From Thermoproteota archaeon (GTDB taxonomy: Archaea > Thermoproteota > Thermoprotei_A > Sulfolobales > Desulfurococcaceae): 64,000 nucleotides of DNA. Below the pieces are notes generated by a model. It worked only from the letters and a program-made list of their open reading frames with translations, had not been told where the DNA came from and did no database searches. The translations under genes and the position numbers were made by a program. Location: contig JAUQPA010000001.1 of assembly GCA_030550615.1 (NCBI GenBank), positions 16,031 to 80,030 on the forward strand, in the 5' to 3' direction. This document shows, piece by piece, positions 16,906 through 25,906 of this stretch (its first letter is position 1; the number at the start of each line of letters is the position of its first letter).

Positions 16906-17703
16906 ATGGTTCTCCCAAGAAAAGATTTACCGGATACAGGTGAATTAGTCGTAGCAACCGTAAGGGAAATTTATGATTACGGCGCATATGTTACTCTGGA
17001 CGAGTACGGGGAACTTAAAGCATATCTTCCGTGGAGCGAAATCTCATCAAAATGGGTTAGAAACATAAGAGATGTTATCAGGGAAGGTCAAAAAATTGTT
17101 GCAAAAGTAATACGAGTAGATAAAGTCAAGAGGGAAGTGGATGTTTCACTGAAGAGAATAACGGAGAGCGATAAGCAGAGGAAGATGCAATGGTGGAAAA
17201 GATACGTTAAAGCATGCAAGATCGTTGAACTTGTTGCCGAGAAATTAAATAAGAAAGCGGAGGATGCATATGGAGAAGTTATTTGGAAGCTCGAAGATAA
17301 GTACTACGACGTTATGTATGCCTTAGAGAAATCTATTAGCGAAGGACCGCAGGTGCTAAGGGACGCTGGAGTACCCGAGCTATGGATTAATCCATTAATT
17401 GAGGAAGCTTCACGACACATTAAACTTAAAGAGGTTGGCGTTAAATATAGGCTCATCGTGCAGTCTACTAAACCAGATGGTGTCTTAAGGGTAAGAAAAT
17501 GCCTTGAGCACGTAGCCGAGTTCCTGGAGTCTAGGAATACGAAGTTTAGATTATATGTCGCCGGTTCCCCGAGATATATTTTAGAAGTATACGCTGCTGA
17601 TTACAGAACAGCTGAATCCCTCGCTGAACAAGCAATTAAAGAGGGGCAGACCATAGCCGAGGAACTTGGCTTGCTATATTTAGCTGAGCGTGAAAAACAA
17701 TGA
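16906..17703 (+). CDS. aif2a: Translation initiation factor aIF2 alpha subunit
   Basis: A 265-residue protein. N-terminal S1 domain (ELVVATVREIYDYGAYVTLDE, about 10-85), helical middle (KYYDVMYALEKSI) and C-terminal alpha/beta domain (RLYVAGSPRYILEVYAADY) that contacts the gamma subunit. It helps deliver Met-tRNAi to the small subunit. ATG 16906 follows GGTGG. The next gene, nop10, overlaps by four bases, the usual archaeal pairing. Confidence 0.96.
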   Translation: MVLPRKDLPDTGELVVATVREIYDYGAYVTLDEYGELKAYLPWSEISSKWVRNIRDVIREGQKIVAKVIRVDKVKREVDVSLKRITESDKQRKMQWWKRYVKACKIVELVAEKLNKKAEDAYGEVIWKLEDKYYDVMYALEKSISEGPQVLRDAGVPELWINPLIEEASRHIKLKEVGVKYRLIVQSTKPDGVLRVRKCLEHVAEFLESRNTKFRLYVAGSPRYILEVYAADYRTAESLAEQAIKEGQTIAEELGLLYLAEREKQ

Positions 17704-17900
17704 ATTGGTTAATGAGGAAATGTAAAAACTGTGGTCACTACACTTTGTCTTGGGATAAATGCCCTGTTTGCGGTGGTGAATTAATAATTCCTCATCCACC
17801 AAGGTTTAGTCCCGTGGATAAATACGTTGGACAAAGATTGAAAATGAAAATTGAAAAAAGCGTTTTAAAACTCGATGAAAAGCCAAGTTATGTACCTTAA
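17700..17900 (+). CDS. nop10: H/ACA RNP protein Nop10
   Basis: A 66-residue protein with the Nop10 signature: RKCKNCGHYTL and CPVCGGELIIPHPPRFSPVDKY. The two CxxC pairs bind zinc. With Cbf5, Gar1 and L7Ae it forms the pseudouridylation RNP guided by H/ACA sRNAs, a candidate for which is at 28576. The ATG overlaps the aIF2-alpha stop (ATGA). Confidence 0.96.
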   Translation: MNWLMRKCKNCGHYTLSWDKCPVCGGELIIPHPPRFSPVDKYVGQRLKMKIEKSVLKLDEKPSYVP

Positions 17901-17965
17901 CGGATTCTTAATTAGCTTAAATAATTTTCATAATCCTATGGGGGACTATCTGTCCCGAGGAATAT

Positions 17966-17973
17966 GTTTAAAA
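17966..17973 (+). promoter_or_regulatory. TATA box of the tRNA-Asp gene
   Basis: GTTTAAAA lies about 33 bases upstream of the tRNA 5' end, the normal spacing in archaea. Confidence 0.5.
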
Positions 17974-18003
17974 ACCGTTATGATTATAAAAATAGAATAC
18001 GGT

Positions 18004-18104
18004 GCCGCCGTAGTATAGCCCGGTTAGTATGCGGGCCTGTCGAATGCCCCTGTTAAGGGGCATGTGGATAGCCCGTGACCCGGGTTCAAATCCCGGCGGC
18101 GGCG
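18004..18104 (+). tRNA. tRNA-Asp (anticodon GTC) with 27-nt intron
   Basis: Acceptor GCCGCCG/CGGCGGC, discriminator G, T-loop TTCAAAT. The anticodon GTC is at 18039-18041. Removing 18043-18069 (27 nt after position 37) restores CGGGC/GCCCG; the intron has its own hairpin ATGCCCC/GGGGCAT. The mature length is 74 nt. Confidence 0.93.
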
Positions 18105-18263
18105 TACCTTATAACTCCTTTAATTATTATGTAGTTTAATTCAATACTCCGATACCCCTAGAATTTTATTTGACACATGGTTCCCTAGTGTAATGTAGAA
18201 TCGTGATGTAGAAGTAAACACTCTTGTATTTGAGTAAAAGTATAGATGTGTAAGTGAAGAATT

Positions 18264-18563
18264 CTAATTTTTCAAAATTAGAATGTACAAGTAAGGATTA
18301 CTAAGCAAACTACTTATTTCAGTTTCATCAAGTTTAAGTTCTCTGAGTATTTGATGTATTTGTTCGAATGTTGTCACGGTGTATTCTCGTGTTTTTTCTA
18401 TTATTAACATTGCTTCTTCGCCGAGAGTTTTCTCTATCTGATCTCTTTTAATTAACCCCGTTCTCTTGCAAGTGGATAAACCGGTAATAAAGTGTCTTGA
18501 TATAACTCTTTCGGCTTCGAAATACTGGCAGATATAAACAACGTAATCATCATTACTCTGCAT
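18264..18563 (-). CDS. Unknown protein at the end of the hydrogenase operon
   Basis: About 99 residues, not recognised. It begins MQSNDDYVVYICQYFEAERV and has CKRTG in the middle and a helical C-terminal half rich in Glu and Leu. ATG 18563 overlaps the end of the small-subunit gene by 11 bases. The place corresponds to accessory genes such as hycH in formate hydrogenlyase operons, but I see no clear similarity to them. Confidence 0.6.
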   Translation of the reverse strand: MQSNDDYVVYICQYFEAERVISRHFITGLSTCKRTGLIKRDQIEKTLGEEAMLIIEKTREYTVTTFEQIHQILRELKLDETEISSLLSNPYLYILILKN

Positions 18564-19032
18564 TAAGAACCACTGATTTAACTCTTTTTTCAACGATACC
18601 CTTGATCAAGGCAATTGCATAAAGTACTGCTTCAGGCCTCACCGGGCATCCCGGTATATAGTAGATAGCATCTACGTCAACGCCTCTTTCCTTGAGTATT
18701 TTTAGTAATGAGTTAACGCCTCCTATCGTTGAATAAGTATCATGCCAGATTCCTCCGCTTGAACCGCAGGATCCCAATGCTATAAGGATCCTGGGCCTCG
18801 GGGATGCTTCGATCGCGTTTATAACCTTGGGTAAAGCTTCTAGTGTTGTTGGTCCAGTTAGAAGTATTGCGTCAGCGTGTCTTGGTGTTCCTACGAGTTT
18901 AACACCAAATCTCTCTGCATCGTGGAAAGGTGTTAGTGCATCTAATATCTCTATGTCACATGCATTACAGCTACCTGTGTTAAGGTGGAAAACCCATATG
19001 CTCTTCTTTATACTCTCCAGTTTACTTGGCAA
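18553..19032 (-). CDS. [NiFe] hydrogenase group 4 small subunit (NuoB/HycG-like)
   Basis: A 159-residue NuoB-family protein. Cysteines of the proximal [4Fe-4S] cluster are in GSCNACD, LGSCGSSGG and PGCPVRPE. It passes electrons to the NiFe site of the large subunit. TTG 19032 follows AGGTGGG and overlaps the upstream ferredoxin gene by 11 bases. Confidence 0.92.
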   Translation of the reverse strand: MPSKLESIKKSIWVFHLNTGSCNACDIEILDALTPFHDAERFGVKLVGTPRHADAILLTGPTTLEALPKVINAIEASPRPRILIALGSCGSSGGIWHDTYSTIGGVNSLLKILKERGVDVDAIYYIPGCPVRPEAVLYAIALIKGIVEKRVKSVVLNAE

Positions 19033-19552
19033 CGAAACCCACCTTTCTTACTGATAATGCATTTATGAACTTTTCTCTACGGCAATCTGGGCAGTTGTTT
19101 ATGTAGTTCTCTGTAACAGGTGATCTCTGCATAATGTACTTTCTCATTTTCACGGTTTCACCTGTTTTACTGCATGACGTGCACTTCGTTTTGCTGTGGA
19201 CTATGTATGAGTATAAATCAAGTGGATCGTTTGTTGCAAGCTCGAAGTTTCTCGTGCCGGTGATCGCGTTTACGGGGCAAACATCAATACATCTCCAGCA
19301 AAATATACATCTACCTATATTGTACCTCAGTGTTCTCTTATCTGAGCTCTCAACGAACTCGAGTGCATTCGGGGGGCATGCATTAACGCATGCTCCGCAA
19401 CCTATGCATTTTTCATGATTAATTTCTATGCTCCCCCTGAATTCGGGGGATAATATGGGTTTTTCAAAAGGATATTTAACGGTAACCCGCTTGGTTTTTC
19501 CAGCAATTATTAGTAATTCAGCTGGTTTAACAGCCTTTCTTATGAAGTTCAT
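19022..19552 (-). CDS. Hydrogenase ferredoxin-like subunit (NuoI/HycF-like)
   Basis: About 176 residues with two [4Fe-4S] motifs, CIGCGACVNACPPNA and CIFCWRCIDVCPVNA, linking the electron-input module to the small subunit. A further cysteine set near the C-terminus (KCTSC, NCPDC) could bind metal. ATG 19552 after AGGTG overlaps the large-subunit gene stop; in-frame upstream codons are inside that gene. Confidence 0.9.
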   Translation of the reverse strand: MNFIRKAVKPAELLIIAGKTKRVTVKYPFEKPILSPEFRGSIEINHEKCIGCGACVNACPPNALEFVESSDKRTLRYNIGRCIFCWRCIDVCPVNAITGTRNFELATNDPLDLYSYIVHSKTKCTSCSKTGETVKMRKYIMQRSPVTENYINNCPDCRREKFINALSVRKVGFVAK

Positions 19553-19554
19553 GG

Positions 19555-21183
19555 TTAAACACCTGTTGTAATTCTCAACCATTCTCTTTTGCCATTTTCT
19601 CTTATGACGAGTATTCTATCTGTGCACGAGAAACATGGATCTATGCTAGCTATCGTCAACGGGGCGTCCGCTAGAGGTTGGTCTTTCAGCATGATCTTCA
19701 GTGCTGGTATATTATTGTATGTAGGTGCACGTACACGCCACCTATATGGTTTACCGTGACCGGTTATCACGAAGTGTACGTCTCCGCCACGCGGGGCTTC
19801 AACTACTTGGACTCCTATTTTTCCCTCGGGAATATCGAAATCCTCTAGCATTATTGGCCCTCTGGGTATCTTATCTAAGAGTTGTTCGATTATTGATATG
19901 GATTCGAAAATCTCATTAATTCTTACAAGCGCTCGCGCCATGTTGTCGCCCTCTGTGTATACTGGGACTTTGAACGATGTGTACTTGTATGCAGCGTATG
20001 GTTGATCTCGCCTCGCGTCTTTGTTTACACCTGATGCACGCGCAACGGGTCCCTCAACGGAGAATTTTACTGCATCCTCTTTTGGTAACAATCCTGTGCC
20101 TGAAAGCCTCTTCTTAACTTGTGGAACATTTATAGCGATCTCTATGAGTTCTCTGAATTCTTTTTCTAACTCTCTAAGTGTTTCCAGCGTTTTTTGTTTT
20201 TTGTCTTCGTTGATGTCTTTTCTAACGCCTCCAATTAGGTTTATTCCATAGGTTTTCCTACTGCCTGTTAGGAGTTCTGCGAGATACATGATTTTTTCAC
20301 GTATGCGCCACATGTGCATGAAGCCTGCATCATATCCTACTACGTGAAATGCTACTCCAAGCCAAAGTAGGTGGCTATGTATTCTTTCAACTTCTAATAT
20401 TATACTCCTAATGTACTGTGCTCTCTCGGGTACATCTAGTTTAGCTGCTTTTTCAACTGCAAGCGCATAACACGTGCTGTGTTCGAACCCGCATATTCCG
20501 CATATTCTCTCAGCGAGGAAGTTTACTTGTTGATAAGTCATTCTTGTTTCAGCTAGTTTTTCTATGCCTCTATGGACATGAAACCCCCTGTACTTAACAT
20601 CGATAACTCTCTCGCCTTCTACATATAGCTCAAAGTACTCGGGTTCATGTAAAGCAGGGTGGTATGGACCTATTGGTATAACTCCCAGTTCCGTTGATGG
20701 CGAAATTTTCTCGCTTGTTCCTCTTAGAAGGGGTCTATAATTATATGGGACTTCTTTTCTTAGTGGATAAACATTATCCGGCCACCCGGGAGGTAGAACC
20801 AGCTTGTATTGCTCTCTATCGGTGAACTCTATTCCGAGCAGATCGCGTGCTTCCATCTCGCACCAATCTACAGCGGGAACTACTTTCATTATGCTTGGTG
20901 TTGATGGATTCAAAGAATCAATGTAGGTTTTAATTAGAAGGTATAGGCTGTTTCTGTTATCGGTGAAAACATATGTCATTGAGAAATAGCCATTTACCGG
21001 GCGTTCATCTACACCGATGCATGTTCTAAAGTCGCACTGATACTTGTTGAATAACTTATCTGCGATTTCTACTAGAGATTCTTTTGGTATAATTATGTGT
21101 AGTGTGTCATTATCGATTGTTACGTTACCATTTAGGGACTTGGCTAGCGATATGTATTCTTGAATAATGTGGTTTCTATCCAT
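19555..21183 (-). CDS. [NiFe] hydrogenase group 4 large subunit, fused NuoC-NuoD (HycE/HyfG-like)
   Basis: About 542 residues. The N-terminal 150 residues are a NuoC-like domain (VDWCEMEARDLLGIEF), followed by the NuoD-like catalytic domain. Both nickel-ligand pairs are intact: RICGIC (about residues 226-231) and DPCFSC near the C-terminus, so this is a true hydrogenase and not a complex I subunit. The fusion is typical of formate hydrogenlyase (HycE) and Hyf enzymes. ATG 21183 is preferred over 21189 from the GGTG spacing. Confidence 0.93.
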   Translation of the reverse strand: MDRNHIIQEYISLAKSLNGNVTIDNDTLHIIIPKESLVEIADKLFNKYQCDFRTCIGVDERPVNGYFSMTYVFTDNRNSLYLLIKTYIDSLNPSTPSIMKVVPAVDWCEMEARDLLGIEFTDREQYKLVLPPGWPDNVYPLRKEVPYNYRPLLRGTSEKISPSTELGVIPIGPYHPALHEPEYFELYVEGERVIDVKYRGFHVHRGIEKLAETRMTYQQVNFLAERICGICGFEHSTCYALAVEKAAKLDVPERAQYIRSIILEVERIHSHLLWLGVAFHVVGYDAGFMHMWRIREKIMYLAELLTGSRKTYGINLIGGVRKDINEDKKQKTLETLRELEKEFRELIEIAINVPQVKKRLSGTGLLPKEDAVKFSVEGPVARASGVNKDARRDQPYAAYKYTSFKVPVYTEGDNMARALVRINEIFESISIIEQLLDKIPRGPIMLEDFDIPEGKIGVQVVEAPRGGDVHFVITGHGKPYRWRVRAPTYNNIPALKIMLKDQPLADAPLTIASIDPCFSCTDRILVIRENGKREWLRITTGV

Positions 21184-22063
21184 AAGCATGCACCAATAAC
21201 CCTGTTATAGATAAAGATATAAACAGTATATATGTTTTTGCAAGCGTTTTCGGGGCTAGATCCACTCTTGATCGACCCAGGGTGACCGATATTACAGCGA
21301 AAACTATCCATAGAAGTACTGTTAGAACGAATGTTGTAGCTAATGAGAAAACGCTGTGTTTAATTAAAGGAGCTGTGATTACACCTGCGGTTATTAAAGT
21401 TATTAGGAACCTCTTGAGTAAATTACAATATAGGTATGCGGCGAGCAATTTACCGCTGAATTCCACTAATATACCGGAAGCAAGCTCAGGCTCGGCCTCA
21501 GCTATGTCGAACGGTGCACGGCCGGTTAACGCGTATCCGGAAACAAACATAGTTATAGTTATTGTAATAACCGATAATACTAACGGTATGCTCAGCGCCT
21601 CAGTTTGCAATAGGTTATTTATGAGGGATATGTACATTGTGACGGATACTATGAAAGCTGATTCGTTTATGAGGGCTAACACCACTTCTCTCATTCCCCC
21701 TGCATAGCTGAAGGGGTTTGGTACTAGGAGTGGTGCTATTGTTAGAGATGTTAATGAGATAGCTAATAGTGATAAACCCAACGTGATGTACAGTGATTCA
21801 CCTGTGTAAACATAGATTTCAACCATGAGTATTGATGCTAAAGTGCTCGAAATAAATGATAATAGATACAGGACTATGAAGGGTGTTGTATGTATTGGTT
21901 TAACTTCTTTATTGATTAGCTTCAAGAGATCGTAGAGTGTTTGTGTTATCGGCGGCCCTATTCTACTTTGAAGATATGCTTTCAGTTTTCTCTCTATTCC
22001 ATCGAAGAAAACGGGGGAGATTACTCCAATAATTAAACCCAACGTCAAGTACACTAATAGCAT
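21176..22063 (-). CDS. Hydrogenase membrane anchor subunit (NuoH/HycD-like)
   Basis: A 295-residue integral membrane protein with the NuoH signature ERKLKAYLQSRIGPP near the N-terminus and GRAPFDIAEAEPELASG later, about eight membrane segments in all. It forms the interface between the hydrogenase arm and the ion-translocating antiporter subunits. ATG 22063 follows AGGTGA. Confidence 0.93.
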   Translation of the reverse strand: MLLVYLTLGLIIGVISPVFFDGIERKLKAYLQSRIGPPITQTLYDLLKLINKEVKPIHTTPFIVLYLLSFISSTLASILMVEIYVYTGESLYITLGLSLLAISLTSLTIAPLLVPNPFSYAGGMREVVLALINESAFIVSVTMYISLINNLLQTEALSIPLVLSVITITITMFVSGYALTGRAPFDIAEAEPELASGILVEFSGKLLAAYLYCNLLKRFLITLITAGVITAPLIKHSVFSLATTFVLTVLLWIVFAVISVTLGRSRVDLAPKTLAKTYILFISLSITGLLVHAYG

Positions 22064-22068
22064 TTAGT

Positions 22069-22359
22069 TCACCTGGATGCGAACACTAGTATTGTTATAA
22101 GTATGAATAGTATTACTCCATACCATATAGAGGCTGCAATCATGGATTCGATCATAGTTATTTGTAGTTTTCCAATTAACTTGGCGAGAACTTCAGCCAT
22201 GCGAACCATTCTAGGGAAAACGACGTCTCCTAAGCCAACTATACTCTCAAGTACTCTGCTTAAAGATAATGTTCTGCCCGCATGTTTAAGTCTTCTACCA
22301 GCCTTGTCGAGTAGATCCTCGAACCACTTTAAAGCACTAGATCTCGTGTAGCTGCTCAT
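22069..22359 (-). CDS. Small hydrogenase membrane subunit, amphipathic helix plus one TM
   Basis: A 96-residue protein: basic N-terminal helices (about 1-65) then one hydrophobic helix (residues 70-94). It overlaps the antiporter gene upstream by four bases. Size and plan resemble a detached C-terminal tail of an antiporter-like subunit (lateral helix and last membrane segment), but this is an inference from position. Confidence 0.65.
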   Translation of the reverse strand: MSSYTRSSALKWFEDLLDKAGRRLKHAGRTLSLSRVLESIVGLGDVVFPRMVRMAEVLAKLIGKLQITMIESMIAASIWYGVILFILITILVFASR

Positions 22360-23888
22360 CCATCAACACCTGAAAGCCAGTACTTTATGTCCTCGGGCAT
22401 CCTTGGTTCACGAAGTATGTGAGTGAAAACAATGATGCTCGTAACAAGCGATGCTATATATATTGGCAAAGTTACTGCAACTACTGCTTGTCCATAGGTG
22501 AATAAGTTGAGCATGTACATCATCAATACTGCGGGAGCAAGCAACGAGGCGAAGCTCATGTATAGTTCAGCTGCTAACTCCATCTTGGGTATTGGGATTG
22601 CTCTAGGCGATATTTGGGGTAGTGTTGACAAGTATGCTCCAATGAATTTCGCGCTATAAGCTATTGAAAATATAGCTGATAGAACTATTGCCACAGTTAG
22701 AGGTAACCCAAGCGGATTCTCCATGGATAGAAGTACGCTAATAGTGATTAAAAGTATTTTTACGATGAAACCTGCTGATGGTGGTATACCGGTCATGTTC
22801 AGTAATGCTACGTAAGCTGATAAAGCACCTTCTCTTGATACATAGTATAGATAGCCTAATTTGTAGATGTCGTATGTATTCGAAATCTGATAGATTAAAC
22901 CTGTGTTCGTAAAAGCAAGTGCTTTTGTTAATGCGTGAAATACTATTACAGCGATTATTATTGGACGCAGCGTATTCATTCCCAGGATCATTAGCGTGGA
23001 GTATAGTGTTGTTATGATTCCTCCATATCCTATGGAACTATATGCTAGAATCCACTTTATGTTGGTTTGTATTATGGCACCGAACGATCCATATATCGTT
23101 GATATTAATCCCTGCACGAGTAGAACGTAAAATGCAATGGGATTAAAGGTGAACATTTGCGAAGACAGGAAGAAGGCGTATGCTCCCATTTTAATTATTA
23201 ATCCACTTAACAACGCGGAGATGTGACTAGGGGCTTTTCCATGTACTATTGGTAACCATGAGTGAAGCGGGAATTGTCCTAATTTAACGGCAAACCCGAA
23301 GAGTATGATCATGGATGTTATGAGGTCTAAGTTTATTCTTTCACTAGGTAAAGTGTTTAGGGGGGTGAGCAACGAGTTGAATAATCCATATCTAACTGCG
23401 AGCATAGCCCACATTGTTAATAACGCAATGTCGCTTGGTGCTATGCACATGGCTATGTATGTTGACGCAACGGGCAGGTTCTCTGTTCCATGCTCCATGG
23501 TTATAGCTATGAAAGCTACTATGATATCCAGGAAAAACCAGTATATTATGAGCTCTATTAAGAAGGAACTTGAGAACAGTAGTAGCAAGGTAGCTAATAC
23601 CAAGTCGACTACTAGTTGGAAGTACCTTGAGAGACCATATATTACCTTGTAGTATCCTTCGCTATGTATGCTGACGCCGATAGCTACTACGCTCGTAAGC
23701 AACACAAGTGCTAACTGGTAGTCGATCATGGGGTAACCCGTAGTCAAGAGAAGTATTGTTGGCACGGTGAAGCCAGTAATTCTAAGAACTCTGCTGAGTC
23801 TAGGGTACGCGTCTACTAGAATAGAACCTGATATCACTGGGAGAAGTATTAGTAATGCATGTACTATTTTAAATGTGAATAGATCCAT
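22356..23888 (-). CDS. Antiporter-like hydrogenase subunit (MrpD/NuoL/HyfF family)
   Basis: About 510 residues with some 14 membrane segments. The conserved channel region shows FAVKLGQFPLHSWLP and HISALLSGLIIKMGAY, with both key lysines. It is expected to move protons or sodium ions. ATG 23888 overlaps the stop of the preceding antiporter gene (TGATG), with GAGG upstream; ATG 23909 would be a longer alternative. Confidence 0.9.
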   Translation of the reverse strand: MDLFTFKIVHALLILLPVISGSILVDAYPRLSRVLRITGFTVPTILLLTTGYPMIDYQLALVLLTSVVAIGVSIHSEGYYKVIYGLSRYFQLVVDLVLATLLLLFSSSFLIELIIYWFFLDIIVAFIAITMEHGTENLPVASTYIAMCIAPSDIALLTMWAMLAVRYGLFNSLLTPLNTLPSERINLDLITSMIILFGFAVKLGQFPLHSWLPIVHGKAPSHISALLSGLIIKMGAYAFFLSSQMFTFNPIAFYVLLVQGLISTIYGSFGAIIQTNIKWILAYSSIGYGGIITTLYSTLMILGMNTLRPIIIAVIVFHALTKALAFTNTGLIYQISNTYDIYKLGYLYYVSREGALSAYVALLNMTGIPPSAGFIVKILLITISVLLSMENPLGLPLTVAIVLSAIFSIAYSAKFIGAYLSTLPQISPRAIPIPKMELAAELYMSFASLLAPAVLMMYMLNLFTYGQAVVAVTLPIYIASLVTSIIVFTHILREPRMPEDIKYWLSGVDG

Positions 23889-25390
23889 CAATGTTTGAAC
23901 CTCATGCATGCTGCTTTGAATTGCGAGTAAGATAGAAACATAACTAGAATCGGAATAGGCATTAGTAGAATTAGGAGATAGCTGTATTCGTATGGTATAA
24001 GTATTGTTGTAACGAGGATCAATAGTACATTCAATAATCCCATTAGGAACACGGAGACCTGGACGCTTTTATCTATTTTCTCAACAACGATTTCTATACT
24101 CTTAGATTGCTCGCCGTAGTATATTCTCGAGTATCTTAATGCTATCATAGCTGATATTATAATATAGGCAAGTATACTAATTAGAGTTAAAAGCATGAAT
24201 GTGGGGGAAGCGTTAATTATTAGTAGAGAGCAATACACTGCTAGTATTTTAACAGTGAAACCAAGTGTTCCGGGGACCCCGAGAAGTGATAGAACGGAAA
24301 GGAGCCCTCCCATTGTTGATAATGGAGCTGTGTTTATGAACCCCTTTACGCCATGTATATATCTCGTGCCATATGCTATTTCAATTAAGCCAGCTTCGCT
24401 GAAAAGAGTTGTCTTATATGCTGCATGCATCAGTATTCCCAGGATCAAAACTAACCTAGTTATTTGAACAGGTTGTAGAATATACATTGAGAATATGATG
24501 CTAATAAATCCATTTGTTGCTATTGTCGAATACGCAAGAAGCTTCTTTGCATCTCTTTGTGTAAGTGCTTGTGAACCACCATATAGAATCGAGGATAACC
24601 CCACTATTGCGAAAAACCAAGCGAGGAACACCGTGTATTGTTCTATGTTGATGTACTCGAGTACACGGTACAATCCATAATATCCAAGTGAAACCATTAA
24701 GCCGCTAAGAGCAGCTGATGCTGGTGATGGAGCACTAGAGTGCGCGCTTGGCAACCAGAAGTGTAGTGGAGTATTTGCTGTTTTAACTAAGAAACCTAAA
24801 ATTAGCAAAGGCACTATTACTACGGGTATGGATACGGTAATGGACTTCTGGGGGAAAGGCTTAATTAAATCATACAATCCGATGTTTGCTGCTGTGAAAA
24901 ATGCACTTATCGTTATCATTGTGAAAACAGATAGCTCGAATGTCATTGTTGATGTGAATATGAATCCCCGCGAGGATGTTAATGATCCTTCGATGGAATG
25001 CTCCTCGCCGATTTTAATCAACATGTATCCAATTATTTCACTAATGGTCCAGGTGATTACTAATAGGATAAAACTAGGTGCTATATATGATGAAATAATT
25101 GATAGCAGAAACATGTCCATTAGCAACTCCAAGTGCTTGGGGTAGTGTTGAATCTCGCTGTATTGTATTGTGTAAATTGAGATAAATGTTGATGTCACAG
25201 TGAATGATATGCCTAAGGTAAGGGACACTTCGTCTATGAGTCTATAAGTGTACAGGATTAATGAAGTTAGTGCGAGAACAGTATAACTCATGAGTTTGCA
25301 TGTTATTTTAAACGAGGATTTCTCGAGGTAGTGTGATGCTATTATTGAAAATATAATTGCAATGTATGCTACGATTATATACTCGATCAT
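23888..25390 (-). CDS. Second antiporter-like hydrogenase subunit (MrpD/NuoN/HyfB family)
   Basis: A 500-residue protein with about 14 membrane segments. The channel signature VKTANTPLHFWLPSAHSSAP and the TWTISEIIGYML glutamate are present, but the second channel lysine seen in the neighbouring antiporter (GLIIKMG) is serine here (GLMVSLG). The first four subunits of the operon are this pair plus the electron-input pair upstream. Confidence 0.9.
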   Translation of the reverse strand: MIEYIIVAYIAIIFSIIASHYLEKSSFKITCKLMSYTVLALTSLILYTYRLIDEVSLTLGISFTVTSTFISIYTIQYSEIQHYPKHLELLMDMFLLSIISSYIAPSFILLVITWTISEIIGYMLIKIGEEHSIEGSLTSSRGFIFTSTMTFELSVFTMITISAFFTAANIGLYDLIKPFPQKSITVSIPVVIVPLLILGFLVKTANTPLHFWLPSAHSSAPSPASAALSGLMVSLGYYGLYRVLEYINIEQYTVFLAWFFAIVGLSSILYGGSQALTQRDAKKLLAYSTIATNGFISIIFSMYILQPVQITRLVLILGILMHAAYKTTLFSEAGLIEIAYGTRYIHGVKGFINTAPLSTMGGLLSVLSLLGVPGTLGFTVKILAVYCSLLIINASPTFMLLTLISILAYIIISAMIALRYSRIYYGEQSKSIEIVVEKIDKSVQVSVFLMGLLNVLLILVTTILIPYEYSYLLILLMPIPILVMFLSYSQFKAACMRFKH

Positions 25391-25405
25391 TTATATACCC
25401 ATGAA

Positions 25406-25906
25406 TTATCCGTGGAGTTCGTACTCGAACCTGGCTTTAGCCATGGTTTCAGCCACTCTTTTCTTAGCTAGCTGGAATACAACAGCGTCTTCTCCATATA
25501 GTATTGCATTAGCTGGACATATAGCGCTACAAGCTGGTTCTAATCCTTCTTTTCTCAACTCCATGCACAAATTACATTTACTTGCGGTTTTCGTGGCTCG
25601 ATCTAACTCGGGTATTCCGAATGGACATGCGTATAAGCAAGCCATGCAGCCTATGCACCTGCTTGTAATCACGTGTACTGCGCCTGCTGAATCTCTTGTC
25701 ATTGCACCGGTGGGGCAGGCTTCAATACAGGGTGCTTTTGCGCAGTGCATGCATGATACTGGTATGTCTAGACCTATACTTGTTCTATGTACGATGATAT
25801 ATGGCTTACCGTGAATGAACTCGCAGGCGGCTTCGCATGCTCCGCATCCTATGCATTTTCCAAGATCAATTATTCTTATGTATTTAATTACGGGGTTGGA
25901 ACTCAT
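25406..25906 (-). CDS. Four-cluster ferredoxin subunit (HycB/HydN-like)
   Basis: A 166-residue polyferredoxin with four cysteine groups: CIGCGACEAAC, CMHCAKAPCIEACP, CIGCMACLYACP and CNLCM...CSAICP. This is the HycB/HydN pattern of subunits that receive electrons from a catalytic partner, formate dehydrogenase in enteric bacteria. Here the partner gene, overlapping by four bases (ATGA), is the GltD-like flavoprotein. No twin-arginine or lipoprotein signal is seen, so it faces the cytoplasm. Confidence 0.92.
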   Translation of the reverse strand: MSSNPVIKYIRIIDLGKCIGCGACEAACEFIHGKPYIIVHRTSIGLDIPVSCMHCAKAPCIEACPTGAMTRDSAGAVHVITSRCIGCMACLYACPFGIPELDRATKTASKCNLCMELRKEGLEPACSAICPANAILYGEDAVVFQLAKKRVAETMAKARFEYELHG

